Below, one piece after another: positions 42,860 to 52,515 of a stretch of 64,000 nucleotides of DNA. The notes under the pieces were generated by a model. The model ran no database searches. It had not been told where the DNA came from and saw nothing but the letters and a program-made list of their open reading frames with translations. The position numbers and the translations under genes are program-made. Each line of letters starts with the position of its first letter. The stretch's first letter is position 1. Source of the stretch: Paenibacillus physcomitrellae (GTDB lineage Bacteria > Bacillota > Bacilli > Paenibacillales > Paenibacillaceae); the NCBI RefSeq assembly GCF_002240225.1, contig NZ_CP022584.1, positions 1,674,001-1,738,000 of the forward strand. The letters are read 5' to 3'.

Positions 42860-44257
42860 TTGAAACAAAATCTATCAAACTCTATAAAGAAAGCAGTGAT
42901 CCGCATGGATGCAGAAAACCTCCATTACTTTGAGAAAGCGCCAATCGCCAAAGCCGTAGCTCACTTCGCCGTCCCGATGATGCTGGGCACATCAATGAGT
43001 GTCATCTATTCCATCTTAAATGCCTATTTCCTCGGCACACTCAACAATACCGCCATGTTAACCGCACTTGCCTTAACCTTGCCGTTGTTCGCCGTCATTA
43101 TGGCTTTAGGCAATTTGATCGGCATGGGCAGCGGCACTTTCATCTCGCGTTTGCTTGGGGAGAAGAAATACGAGGACGTCAAACATGTGTCTTCCTTCGC
43201 TTTTTACAGCAGCCTGGTTCTGGGTCTTCTCGTCATTGCCGTCGGCCTCCCGTTGATTGATCCCATCGTTCACGGCCTGGGAGCAACACCGGAATCCTTC
43301 GGCTTCACTAAGGACTATGTCACGGTTATGCTGATTGGTTCGCCATTTGTTGTTTTGTTTTTCACGCTGGAAAATATCGTTCGCTCCGAGGGCGCGGCCA
43401 TCACCTCGATGATCGGGATGATTCTTAGCGTTATCGTAAATATTCTGCTCGACGCGCTGGTCATCTTTGTGTTCCATTGGGGAGTTATCGGCGTTGCCTC
43501 TGCAACGGTTATTTCCAACATGGTCGCGAGTGCCTTCTACGCCTTCCATATAGGATCTAAAAGTCAATTCTTGACGGTCTCCGTAAAATGGTTCCGGGCT
43601 ACCAAGGACATTCTCGGCAATGTTTTTAAAATCGGGGTTCCGGTATTTATTATGAGCATTTTCCTCGGGGCTATGTCGCTGATCTTTAACCGCTTCTTGG
43701 TTGAATACGGGGATCAGGCCGTAGCGGCTTATGGCATTTCTTCCCGGTTGCTGCAATTTCCGGAGTTTATTCTGATGGGCTTGTGTGAGGGAGTTGTGCC
43801 GCTTATTGCCTTCACTTTTACAGCGAATAAATTACGGATGAAACATACGATTGGATTTACGATCAAAGCGATCGTGGCTTTGGCCGCCTTATTCGGCGTC
43901 GTCGTTTACCTCATTTCCGACCACTTGATCGGATTATTTACGAATGACCCGCAGTTAATTCAAATGGGCAGCTACATTCTGCACGTCACATTTTTATCCT
44001 TGTTCATTACAGGCATGACCACGTTGTTTACGGGGATCTTCCAAGCCACAGCGCAAGGAACGGCCGCGTTCATTATGTCCATTATTCAGGCAATTACGCT
44101 GATACCCGTGCTGTTTATCGCCGATCGCCTGAACGGCTTCCATGGGGTGGTCTGGTCCCTCGTCATTGCGGATGCCGCCGCCTTCCTGGTTGGAGCCGTC
44201 ATGCTGTATGTTCTGCGGAATAAACTGCAGCCCGATTTGGAGCAATTGGTACAGTAG
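42860..44257 (+). CDS. MATE-family multidrug efflux transporter
   Basis: The membrane protein of about 450-465 residues has twelve helices and typical MATE sequences (PIAKAVAHFAVPMMLGTSMSVIYSILNAYFLGTLNN; RSEGAAITSMIGMILSVIVNILLDAL). The frame opens with TTG at 42860; the ATG at 42905 (MDAENLHYFEKAPI) is an equally good start and avoids overlap with the operator. It exports cationic drugs with Na+ or H+. Control by the divergent TetR gene is likely. Confidence 0.9.
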   Translation: MKQNLSNSIKKAVIRMDAENLHYFEKAPIAKAVAHFAVPMMLGTSMSVIYSILNAYFLGTLNNTAMLTALALTLPLFAVIMALGNLIGMGSGTFISRLLGEKKYEDVKHVSSFAFYSSLVLGLLVIAVGLPLIDPIVHGLGATPESFGFTKDYVTVMLIGSPFVVLFFTLENIVRSEGAAITSMIGMILSVIVNILLDALVIFVFHWGVIGVASATVISNMVASAFYAFHIGSKSQFLTVSVKWFRATKDILGNVFKIGVPVFIMSIFLGAMSLIFNRFLVEYGDQAVAAYGISSRLLQFPEFILMGLCEGVVPLIAFTFTANKLRMKHTIGFTIKAIVALAALFGVVVYLISDHLIGLFTNDPQLIQMGSYILHVTFLSLFITGMTTLFTGIFQATAQGTAAFIMSIIQAITLIPVLFIADRLNGFHGVVWSLVIADAAAFLVGAVMLYVLRNKLQPDLEQLVQ

Positions 44258-44330
44258 CAGGCCGTTGGTTCAGTAGGCGGTGGGTGTAATATAGGCCGCT
44301 ACAGTAAGCAGTCAGTCTCGTAAAATACAA

Positions 44331-44362
44331 AAGGGCAGCAAGTCAAGACGACCTGCTGCCCT
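44331..44362. terminator. Bidirectional terminator between the MATE and AlkD-like genes
   Basis: AAGGGCAGCA pairs with TGCTGCCCTT; T-rich on the plus side, A-rich on the minus side. Confidence 0.8.
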
Positions 44363-44402
44363 TATTATTTTTATGAAATGACTGCCCGCTTAAACCAAAA
44401 GG

Positions 44403-45110
44403 CTAACACCTTACATGCCTGCGTTTAAAACCAAGTTTCCCTCGGTCCGCCATCTTTTGAATATTTTCTACAGCGTTTAAAGTCTTGATCTTCCCTTTAT
44501 TGTCTTTGACTTCTACCGGATGTACCGCCTTCGCGGCTGCCACGGCTTTATCATGAAGCGGTAAATAGGAAGTAGCCACTGTATACAGGAAATTATTCAT
44601 CGAATATTTCGTTCGTTCAGGAGCGCCCTGGATCGTTTTTTCCACTTGTTCAAGCATCTGGCTCAGTTTGCCTTCTGAAAATTCGCTATCCGGACGGCTG
44701 CCGAGCAGCCAGCAATAACAGCTCCAGCCAGCGGACATTTTTAAATCTTCGCCGCTTGCCATCCACTTATCCGCGACATCCTGGGCAATATCAGCTTCCG
44801 ACAAAGTCACCGCCACTACAAAATCGGAAAGCATGTAGAAATAGGCTGAATCCATCCAACGGTCATAGTCCGACTCGGTCATGGCATTTGGCTCCGCAAT
44901 AATGCCGGCAAAATACATCGCATCATAATTTCCCGTCGCATAAAGCTGCTCTGCCAAAGCCTGATTGAGCTTCGTTTTCCTGAAAATGGGCTTCATTTCG
45001 CCGGTAGCCACGCCAAACAGCGGTTCCCTCGCCCCGTTGGACAAGTACATTTTCTTGAGCCTTTCCTTACCGAGAGCCTCAAGCTCCTGCATAACCGTTT
45101 CAAAATTCAT
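44403..45110 (-). CDS. AlkD-like DNA alkylation repair protein
   Basis: Start MNFETVMQEL is preferred (the longest frame opens 26 codons upstream, at 45188). AGGAGG lies 14 bp before it. The product of about 235 residues is built from HEAT-like helices with the AlkD signature FGVATGEMKPIFRK and LSDFVVAVTLSEADIAQDVADKW. It removes alkylated purines or handles damaged bases without metal. It follows the Bcr/CflA gene closely and may be cotranscribed. Confidence 0.8.
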   Translation of the reverse strand: MNFETVMQELEALGKERLKKMYLSNGAREPLFGVATGEMKPIFRKTKLNQALAEQLYATGNYDAMYFAGIIAEPNAMTESDYDRWMDSAYFYMLSDFVVAVTLSEADIAQDVADKWMASGEDLKMSAGWSCYCWLLGSRPDSEFSEGKLSQMLEQVEKTIQGAPERTKYSMNNFLYTVATSYLPLHDKAVAAAKAVHPVEVKDNKGKIKTLNAVENIQKMADRGKLGFKRRHVRC

Positions 45111-45197
45111 CGTTCTACACTCTTCCTCCTTTTGAGGGTAGCTTGGTGTTGATCCAGATCTATGATCTATTTTCCAGTGTTGACCCAAGAATCAAGA

Positions 45198-46415
45198 TCA
45201 ATGCGTGCTGGCTGCCGAAGCTTCACTAGGAGCTTTTCTAACCAATCCGAAATAAGCCAGCATCGCAGCCGTGCTCGTCGCCAAAATAATGACGCCCAGT
45301 GGAACGGCGGTGTCTTCACCCGCAATACCCACCAATGGAGCGACCACCGCGCCGAGCAGGAAAGGAATAACGCCGAGCAGCGCCGCAGCGCTTCCTGCCA
45401 TATTGGCCTGGCTCTCCATCGCAAGCGGAAATGCTGCGGTTGAGGTAATACCAATGGAACAAACAAAGAAAAAGAGCGGGATCACCAAGGCGAACAGCGG
45501 TCCATGGACCAAAGCTACCACTAATACGGCCACACTCGCAAATAAGGCAACCCATAAGCCAAACAATAGAAAAGTCTGTTCAGATACGCGATTCGCCATC
45601 CGTCCGACCAGCTGCGAACCGATAATCAAGCTAACGCCGTTCGAGCCGAACAGCAAGGCAAAGACAGCTGGCGTAACGCCGTAAATATCCTGGTAGATAA
45701 AAGGTGTGCCCGAAACATAAGCAAAAACCCCGGCGATCATGATACCCTGCGCCAGCATATAGCCGACAAACTTACGGTCACGCAAAAGCATGCCGTAGCT
45801 GCGCAGCTGATGCCCGAAGTTGGCCGGCTCACGCCGGTCTGCCGGGAGGGTCTCCTCCAACCGCCATTTTGTCATTGCAAGTAAGTACGTTCCCAGCACG
45901 GCCAGCACGATAAACACACCCACCCATGTCGTGAAGGAAAGAATACCACTACCGGCAATCGGCGCAGCAAGCGGGCCCAAATTCCCTACAAGGAGCAGCA
46001 AAGAGAAAAATTTAGTAAGTTCATGACCGCTGTAAAGATCGCGGGCTATTGCCCGTGAGATTACGATCCCTGCGGAAGCAGCAAACCCTTGGGCGAACCG
46101 GAACAGGATCAGCAATCCGATATTAGGTGCAAACGAGCATGCTAACGACGAGATGACATAAATAGCCATCGAAATCAGCAAAGGATTTCTCCGTCCATAA
46201 ACATCGCTCAGGGAGCCCATGACAAGCTGGCCGATGGCCAATCCAAGCAAACAAGCAGTCAGACTAAACTGCACCAGTGAGGCGTTCGTATTGAAATGCT
46301 CAGCAATTTGAGGGAATGCCGGCAAATACATATCAATCGTAAACGGGCCTAGCGTCGAAAATAAACCCAGCAATAAAGCTAAGCCAACAACATTCCTTTT
46401 TTGATTCTCTCTCAT
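45198..46415 (-). CDS. Bcr/CflA-family MFS drug exporter
   Basis: The 405-residue protein has twelve helices with GLFSTLGPFTIDMYLPAFPQIAEHF and LGLAIGQLVMGSLSDVYGRRNPLL, the motif A region of Bcr/CflA exporters (bicyclomycin, sulfonamide, chloramphenicol-type substrates). The actual drug is unknown. A promoter should lie in 46416-46560. Confidence 0.9.
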   Translation of the reverse strand: MRENQKRNVVGLALLLGLFSTLGPFTIDMYLPAFPQIAEHFNTNASLVQFSLTACLLGLAIGQLVMGSLSDVYGRRNPLLISMAIYVISSLACSFAPNIGLLILFRFAQGFAASAGIVISRAIARDLYSGHELTKFFSLLLLVGNLGPLAAPIAGSGILSFTTWVGVFIVLAVLGTYLLAMTKWRLEETLPADRREPANFGHQLRSYGMLLRDRKFVGYMLAQGIMIAGVFAYVSGTPFIYQDIYGVTPAVFALLFGSNGVSLIIGSQLVGRMANRVSEQTFLLFGLWVALFASVAVLVVALVHGPLFALVIPLFFFVCSIGITSTAAFPLAMESQANMAGSAAALLGVIPFLLGAVVAPLVGIAGEDTAVPLGVIILATSTAAMLAYFGLVRKAPSEASAASTH

Positions 46416-46690
46416 TTTTTATTTATCTCCAGTCCCCAGTATGATTTCTATTAAAAATGGTTTCTATTTTCAAGTCCATTCTCAAGTCTACATCACTTCC
46501 ATTTCCCTCCATTCCACTCCTGTTTAGCTTCTCTCTATCCTCTGTTATTAGGGCATAGAGTCAGCTTTAAGTCAAGATTATTATTAAAAATTTTAGCGAA
46601 TTCAATTTCATCTCGTGAACTGCCCTCTAACTGTCAGACCTTATTTTTAGCGGTTAAAGTGCCGTTTTAATGCCCAAATGAATATAAAAA
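46416..46690. other. Intergenic, AT-rich
   Basis: No gene is seen. It should hold the Bcr/CflA promoter (AAAATGGTTTCTATTTTCAAG region). Confidence 0.4.
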
Positions 46691-46730
46691 AAGACCACAA
46701 AGCCTTCGTTCACACGAGCTTTGTGGTCTT
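46691..46730 (-). terminator. Terminator of the GH2/arabinan gene cluster
   Basis: AAGACCACAAAGC pairs with GCTTTGTGGTCTT, followed by a T-run on the minus strand. Confidence 0.85.
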
Positions 46731-46761
46731 CTTGCCCTAAATGATGGGTGCAGGAGCGCGC

Positions 46762-48510
46762 CTACTCTCCCTTTATAATACTGCGAATCTGTTCAACCGG
46801 TGCTTTCGGCAGCCGGTCATAGGTAAGCAGGCCGTTAATCTCCTGCTCCACATCCGTCAGCTGCGTATAGCAGAAACCCTGAATAACCGGTGAAGTGAAC
46901 ATAGGATTCAGTACCGCTTTCAGCCGTTTCAGAAAGTCCTCAGTGTTCTCGGCACCTGAATATCCCCAGCCCTCCCACTCACTTTTCTTGAAGGAGATAC
47001 CCCCGAATTCAGAGACCAGAATGGGCTGGCCTTCATATTGAGCGCCTCCTACAAAGATACGTTTGTTAGAAGGCATCGCCTCCAGGGCCGATTCAACGCT
47101 GGCATACCGCTCCTTCAGCACTTCCTCCCGGCTTTCATAATCATGAATGGTCACCAGATCCGTGGTCATCTGTTCCCATCCGTCATTAAAGACTACGGGT
47201 CTTGTGTCATCCAGTGATTTGGTCAGATGGTACATAGCCAGGCCGTGGTGCTGCTGTTTGGAATTGTTCTGCACGTTAGGCACGCCCCAGCTTTCATTCA
47301 GCGGTACCCAGGTGACAATACAAGGATGGTTATAATCCCGCTGCATGATTTCCTGCCATTCTTTGGTGAACCGGGTTACGTATTCGCCGGAATAGTCATA
47401 GGCATTTGCCGCCTCGCTCCACATCAGAAGGCCTAGCTTGTCGCACCAGTACAAGAAACGCGGATCCTCGGTCTTCTGGTGTTTGCGGACACCATTGAAG
47501 CCCAGGGCTTTCGCCCATTCCACATCTCCCTTTAAGGCTTCGTCGCTTGGCGCGGTAAGAATGCCTTCCGGGTAATAACCCTGATCCAGTACAAGACGCT
47601 GGTAATAGGGACGGTTGTTCAGGCAGAATTTGCCTCCCTCGACCGACACTTTGCGCATACCGAAATAGGAGGAGACCTCATCGAGCACGGTTTCACCTTG
47701 CAGCAATCGGAACTGGATGTCATATAAATTAGGATGCTCCGGACTCCATAGGCGGCCGTGCCCATGCTCGGCGAAATCGTTCAGCCCGACTGCCCGGGTT
47801 TCGCTGGCCTGCCGCACCGTTTGGACGAAGTTTGTGATCAGCTTGCCTTCAAAGTAAACCTCAGCCTCCAGGCGAATCTCTTCATTTTCTCTAAACCCGT
47901 CTACAAAAGAAACGATACGGATTTCATTGCGGTCCACATCCGGGGTCAACTCGGCTTTTGACAAGTGGATTTCATTTACCGGCTCAAGCCACACGCTTTG
48001 CCAAATCCCTGTAGTCCGGGTATAGAAAATGCTGGCTGAATGCTCAAGCCAATACTGCTTGCCCCGCGGCAATGTAACATCCCGGCTGTAATCCTCTGCC
48101 CGGACAACCAGCACATTCTCCCCGTTTGGAATCAAACAACTGCTGATATCAGCCTCAAAAGAAGTATGGCCGCCTTCATGAACCGCCGCCAGTTGTCCAT
48201 TCACCCATACTTTGGCCTCGTAATCCACTGCTCCGAAATGTAAAATCACTTTCTGGCCTGCCCAAGCCGGAGGAATGTCAAAGGTTCTGCGGTACCACAC
48301 CACATCGTGGAATCCGGGAGCTTCAATACCGCTCAATTTGCTTTGGAAAGCAAACGGTACGGTGATGGTTTGAGGAAATTTGGCGGTCTGCCATTGCTCC
48401 TTCTCTCCGATATTGGCATCATCAAAAGCAAACTCCCATTCGCCATTCAGGCACAGCCAGTTCTTCCGCTCAAACTGCGGTCTTGGGTACTCTGTACGTG
48501 GAATTTTCAA
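46762..48510 (-). CDS. Glycoside hydrolase family 2 enzyme
   Basis: The 582-residue protein has a jelly-roll sugar-binding domain (about 1-185), an Ig-like domain (about 190-290) and a TIM barrel. The acid/base Glu is in VTWVPLNESWGVP, the nucleophile in ILVSEFGGISF. There is no signal peptide, so it acts in the cytoplasm. It is shorter than LacZ and closer to beta-glucuronidase/galactosidase-like GH2 enzymes. Its place beside arabinan genes suggests it trims galactose or other units from imported arabinogalactan fragments. Confidence 0.88.
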   Translation of the reverse strand: MKIPRTEYPRPQFERKNWLCLNGEWEFAFDDANIGEKEQWQTAKFPQTITVPFAFQSKLSGIEAPGFHDVVWYRRTFDIPPAWAGQKVILHFGAVDYEAKVWVNGQLAAVHEGGHTSFEADISSCLIPNGENVLVVRAEDYSRDVTLPRGKQYWLEHSASIFYTRTTGIWQSVWLEPVNEIHLSKAELTPDVDRNEIRIVSFVDGFRENEEIRLEAEVYFEGKLITNFVQTVRQASETRAVGLNDFAEHGHGRLWSPEHPNLYDIQFRLLQGETVLDEVSSYFGMRKVSVEGGKFCLNNRPYYQRLVLDQGYYPEGILTAPSDEALKGDVEWAKALGFNGVRKHQKTEDPRFLYWCDKLGLLMWSEAANAYDYSGEYVTRFTKEWQEIMQRDYNHPCIVTWVPLNESWGVPNVQNNSKQQHHGLAMYHLTKSLDDTRPVVFNDGWEQMTTDLVTIHDYESREEVLKERYASVESALEAMPSNKRIFVGGAQYEGQPILVSEFGGISFKKSEWEGWGYSGAENTEDFLKRLKAVLNPMFTSPVIQGFCYTQLTDVEQEINGLLTYDRLPKAPVEQIRSIIKGE

Positions 48511-48600
48511 TGTTGTCTGTATCTCCTTCGTGTGTTGTAAGCCTAAGCTTCATGGACAATCCAATAATTCCTTCTATATATAGAAGAAGCCGTTAATAGC

Positions 48601-50589
48601 CTACTTTACATAGAAAGTAGCGTCCTGCCGATCCAGGTCCGTGGATATCGAGGATATTTCCAGCAAGCCATCCCGGTGTCTCAGGTAAGCTCCCGAAATA
48701 TTATAGGACTCAAAGGAAGCTGCCCATGCATTTGCCAGTCCCGTACGCAGATGCCAGGTGGCATCATTTTTGAACTGGGTTGTGTTATCATTGGCTTCCA
48801 GCCACACCTTTCCGTCCTTGTGGCGAAGGAAGTAACCCGGTTTAGAAGCGGATTCTATGGATATTGCCGAGGCATCCGCCAGTCCTTTCACCATTTTCCA
48901 CTGGGATTCCGCATTGTATTGTCCTCCGTCTATCTTTCCTCGCCCGTCCTGATCACGCACAAAGCTGCCCATGTTAAAGCTTTCAAACTGGTTAACCGGA
49001 ATATCGTTATCGACCCGGACCAATTTCCAGTTCTGCGTATCCAGGCCATTGGCCGTCCATTGAATGACCTTGGTTCCGGCTGGCGAACCGCCTCCGGCGT
49101 TATCCAGCATCAGACCGCTGTGTTCATTCATGACCGTATAAAAACTGTTGCCCTGGTAGGCGAATTTCCAGCGCTGGGTATCCAGATCATTATTGGTCCA
49201 CAAGATAACTTTGGTTCCCGGTGTAGTCACTCCGTTTGGATCGTCCCATACCAGGTTGTTATTCACGTTCGTCCCGCGGAAGAAACCATTACTTCTATAC
49301 TCAAGACGCCACCACTGGGTGTTTGCTTCAAGATCATTCCATTGGATGATTTCCGTACCGGCCGGCGAGCCGCCTCCAGCGTTATCCAGCAGCAGGTTGT
49401 TATTCTGATTAATCAGCTTGTAGATGCCCCCCGACACAATGGAGGAATCCCCGTTCACCTGAGCTACGTTAGCGCGGATTTCATTCCGGTCCCCCACCTT
49501 CACCGTGTTGACCTCCAGCAGCAGGGAATTGCTCAGGGGAAGAAGCGTACCGCTCCAGGCTGCAGGGGTGCTTTGATTGGTGCCTTTTACGGTTAGAGGT
49601 GCATCCACCTGCGTCCAGGTGGCTCCATTGTCGCCGCTTGTAAACATTTTATTGGCAGAGGAAACCACGTCTGTCATGCCGCGTACATACAATCTGCCGT
49701 TCGCCGTTCCGTCATCGATATAGGCAACCTCCGGCGTTTGCGAGGCGCGATAAATACCTGTGCCTACAACATTTCCGAGATCCGTGGCACTTCCCCAATT
49801 CATCCCGTTTGTTGATGTTTTATAACGAACTGCGAAATTCGGAGCCGCACCGAGCATTTCGAAAAACATGAAATAAGTTCCGTTCTTCACCTTCACTACC
49901 CGCGGCATGCCCGGACGCCAGTTCCAATCCGACGAATTCCCGACCACAATGCTGTAATCCCCCCAAGTGAGTCCTCCATCACTGGAGATCTCCTGGGCAA
50001 TCGCCTGATTGTAGCCCGCCTGCCGTTCATCCGAATAATAGCAGATCAGACGTCCGTCGCTTGTTACTGAAAATTCCGGTTCCCAGGTCCGTTTTGTTCC
50101 CGCGGTTCCCCGCGCGGCCAAATTGCTGTGGAACTGCCAGGTAGCCCCATTATCGGTGCTTCTCCAAATATGGATCGTATAGGGAACGGAATTGTCCCAA
50201 TCGGTTGAGGCGAACAGCAGGGTGCCCGCCGGATACGCTCCGACCTTCTGCGGCAGGACGTATAACGTCGTCATCCCCTGCTGATCCCGGTTCAGCCCGT
50301 AATTGTTGGGATCAATTTCACTAAGCAAAGACCAGGTTGCCCCGCCGTCCGTACTCCGGTAGAACGGGAAAGGCTGCATGCCGGTCCAGCCCGTATTTCC
50401 AGGGAACTTCCGCGTGAAGGTGCTTAGAATATCGCCATTTGCAAGCTTCACTGCTCGCGAATAGTAGGGCTCCGGCTCAGATGCACTACTTGAAATCACC
50501 GATCCAGTCGTCGCCGCCTGTGCGGGAGATACTGAAACTCCTGTAACAAACAAAATTAAGATCAGGGTGAATAACATCGTTTTTTTCAT
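48601..50589 (-). CDS. Secreted GH93-like exo-arabinanase with CBM13 and CBM42 (AbfB)
   Basis: The 662-residue protein has a signal peptide (about 1-25, ending SPAQAAT). A sialidase-type beta-propeller follows with Asp boxes STDGGATWS, STDNGATWQ, SSDGGLTWG and SGDNGATWT (about 30-375), then ricin-type beta-trefoil repeats (about 380-515, QNNNLLLDNAGGGSPAGT). A C-terminal AbfB/CBM42 (about 530-662, NQFESFNMGSFVRDQDGRG) binds arabinofuranose. This combination fits GH93 exo-1,5-alpha-arabinanases rather than true sialidases. It would release arabinobiose outside the cell. Confidence 0.82.
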   Translation of the reverse strand: MKKTMLFTLILILFVTGVSVSPAQAATTGSVISSSASEPEPYYSRAVKLANGDILSTFTRKFPGNTGWTGMQPFPFYRSTDGGATWSLLSEIDPNNYGLNRDQQGMTTLYVLPQKVGAYPAGTLLFASTDWDNSVPYTIHIWRSTDNGATWQFHSNLAARGTAGTKRTWEPEFSVTSDGRLICYYSDERQAGYNQAIAQEISSDGGLTWGDYSIVVGNSSDWNWRPGMPRVVKVKNGTYFMFFEMLGAAPNFAVRYKTSTNGMNWGSATDLGNVVGTGIYRASQTPEVAYIDDGTANGRLYVRGMTDVVSSANKMFTSGDNGATWTQVDAPLTVKGTNQSTPAAWSGTLLPLSNSLLLEVNTVKVGDRNEIRANVAQVNGDSSIVSGGIYKLINQNNNLLLDNAGGGSPAGTEIIQWNDLEANTQWWRLEYRSNGFFRGTNVNNNLVWDDPNGVTTPGTKVILWTNNDLDTQRWKFAYQGNSFYTVMNEHSGLMLDNAGGGSPAGTKVIQWTANGLDTQNWKLVRVDNDIPVNQFESFNMGSFVRDQDGRGKIDGGQYNAESQWKMVKGLADASAISIESASKPGYFLRHKDGKVWLEANDNTTQFKNDATWHLRTGLANAWAASFESYNISGAYLRHRDGLLEISSISTDLDRQDATFYVK

Positions 50590-50613
50590 TCAGATCCTCA
50601 TCCCTTCGCTATA

Positions 50614-51567
50614 TTATTCGCCTGACGGAACCGCAACGTCCTGGGTGGAGCTTACTGGAACGCCGAAGTTCGGAGTTCCATCCGGATTCCAGGCAAATTT
50701 CTGAATACAGGTTGCACGCAGCCCCGTATCTGCCCCCGGCTCCGGAAGGGAATGATAAACGATCCAATCTTCCTTGCCGTCCGGCGATACCGTGAAGCTG
50801 TTATGTCCGGTGGCATATACTCCGTTCTCCACACTTTTGCGGAACACGGGAACAGGAGACTTTGACCAGGAAGCCGGGTTCATGGGATCAGCCGATTCCT
50901 CCATCGTCAACATGCCAAGCGCATAATCCTCTGACCAGGTTGTACTTGCCGAATAGACGAGAAAAAGTTGTCCGTTACGATGCAGCGTAACCGGTCCTTC
51001 ATTAATGGCCATGCCCCCCTGCTTCTCCCATTCCAGGGTCGGGGCGGTAAGCAGGACATGATCTCCTTCCAGGGTCCAAGGGTTGCTCATTCGCATCATA
51101 TAAATAGCGGAGCCGTAATCAGGGAAGTGACCATATCCGGCATACAGAAAATAAAGCTGTCCCTGTATCGTAATGACCGTACCGTCAAGTCCGGGAACAG
51201 GAGTAGGCAGTGCCCCTTTCCAGGTCCACTCCCCTTCCATAGGATCGTCTTCTCCGTTCTCCAGCACACAAATGCGCCGCGATTCATCCCCTCCGCCGTC
51301 ATTGGCCGTGTAATAGATATACCATTTGCCGTTCACATGATGAATTTCCGGGGCCCACAAGTTATAACTGTAACGTCCCCCTTCTTCCGGGACCCAGATC
51401 TTCTTCTTCCGGCCTTGAGCGATACCAGTCAGGCTGGAAGACTGGATAAGCTCCAAACATCCGGACTGCGTATGCATGAAATAATAGTTGCCGTCCGTAT
51501 GCCTCAGCACCCAAGGGTCAGCCGCGCGTTCAACGATAGGGTTGCGGAATGTTTCAGTACTTGCCAT
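50614..51567 (-). CDS. Glycoside hydrolase family 43 (arabinanase/arabinofuranosidase type)
   Basis: The 317-residue five-bladed propeller carries the three GH43 acidic residues: Asp in RAADPW, Asp in PGLDGTV, Glu in INEGPVT. No signal peptide, so it is cytoplasmic and processes imported oligosaccharides. It lies between the permease genes and the secreted propeller enzyme, all on one strand with short gaps, i.e. one arabinan-utilisation unit. Confidence 0.9.
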   Translation of the reverse strand: MASTETFRNPIVERAADPWVLRHTDGNYYFMHTQSGCLELIQSSSLTGIAQGRKKKIWVPEEGGRYSYNLWAPEIHHVNGKWYIYYTANDGGGDESRRICVLENGEDDPMEGEWTWKGALPTPVPGLDGTVITIQGQLYFLYAGYGHFPDYGSAIYMMRMSNPWTLEGDHVLLTAPTLEWEKQGGMAINEGPVTLHRNGQLFLVYSASTTWSEDYALGMLTMEESADPMNPASWSKSPVPVFRKSVENGVYATGHNSFTVSPDGKEDWIVYHSLPEPGADTGLRATCIQKFAWNPDGTPNFGVPVSSTQDVAVPSGE

Positions 51568-51627
51568 GTATTCTCTCTCCTCGTTTCATTTAATCTATCT
51601 TTTGTTCAAGTCATAACCGCCTGGAAT

Positions 51628-52503
51628 CTATCCTTTCATACCTGTCAAAGCGATACCTTCAACGAAATATTTCTGGGCGAAAAAGAACACCAGCAGCGTC
51701 GGGATCAGCGCCAATACAGAGCCGGCCATAATATAGGTCCATTGCGAAGTATAGAAACCTTGAAAAGAAGCGAGCACCAGCTGCAGGGTATACTTCTCCG
51801 GCGAGTTGATATAAATCAGCGGACCCAGATAATCGTTATAACCCGCTATAAAGTTTAAAAGTCCTTGTGTAATCAATGCCGGCTTCGACAACGGCAGCAT
51901 AATCCGGATGAAGGTATGGAACGGATTCATGCCGTCCACTTTGGCGGCTTCCTCAAGCTCCCGCGGAATCGTCATAAAGAACTGGCGCAGCAGGAATACG
52001 GCCGCCGCAGCCCCGAACATCCCAGGGATGATCAGCGGCATCCAGCTGTCGATCCAACCTATTTTTTTGAACAACATAAAGGAAGGAATCATCGTCACCA
52101 CGCCTGGAATCATCATCGTGGCCAGCAGCAGGGTAAACAGAAGGTTCTTGAACGGAAAATTCATTCGCGCAAAGGCGTATGCGGCCAGCGCGCTTGTGAA
52201 CAAGCCTACCAGACAAGGCAGCACGATAACGAGCAGGGTATTCAGGAACCCTTTGGCAATATCAGAATCAAATAATACAAAATGATAATTGCTCCATTCA
52301 AAATGCTGCGGGATCCATCTCGGAGGCATCTCAAACTCCATTCCCTGCTGTTTCAGCGAAGTGGATACCATCCAGAGAAAGGGCACCGCCATGATAAGCG
52401 CTCCGGCGGTCAGGAACAGGTACGCGAACCCTTTGCTGACAAGCTCCCTTGTGTGTTTCTTTCGTTGCCATGTACCGCTTGAATTTATGGTTTTTGTCGT
52501 CAT
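51628..52503 (-). CDS. ABC sugar importer permease (MalG/AraQ-like)
   Basis: The 291-residue membrane protein has six helices and the EAA loop ELEEAAKVDGMNPFHTFIRI with LPLSKPALIT, which docks the ATPase. It pairs with the permease encoded 12 bp upstream. Probably imports arabino-oligosaccharides. Confidence 0.92.
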   Translation of the reverse strand: MTTKTINSSGTWQRKKHTRELVSKGFAYLFLTAGALIMAVPFLWMVSTSLKQQGMEFEMPPRWIPQHFEWSNYHFVLFDSDIAKGFLNTLLVIVLPCLVGLFTSALAAYAFARMNFPFKNLLFTLLLATMMIPGVVTMIPSFMLFKKIGWIDSWMPLIIPGMFGAAAAVFLLRQFFMTIPRELEEAAKVDGMNPFHTFIRIMLPLSKPALITQGLLNFIAGYNDYLGPLIYINSPEKYTLQLVLASFQGFYTSQWTYIMAGSVLALIPTLLVFFFAQKYFVEGIALTGMKG

Positions 52504-52515
52504 GCGTATCCTCTC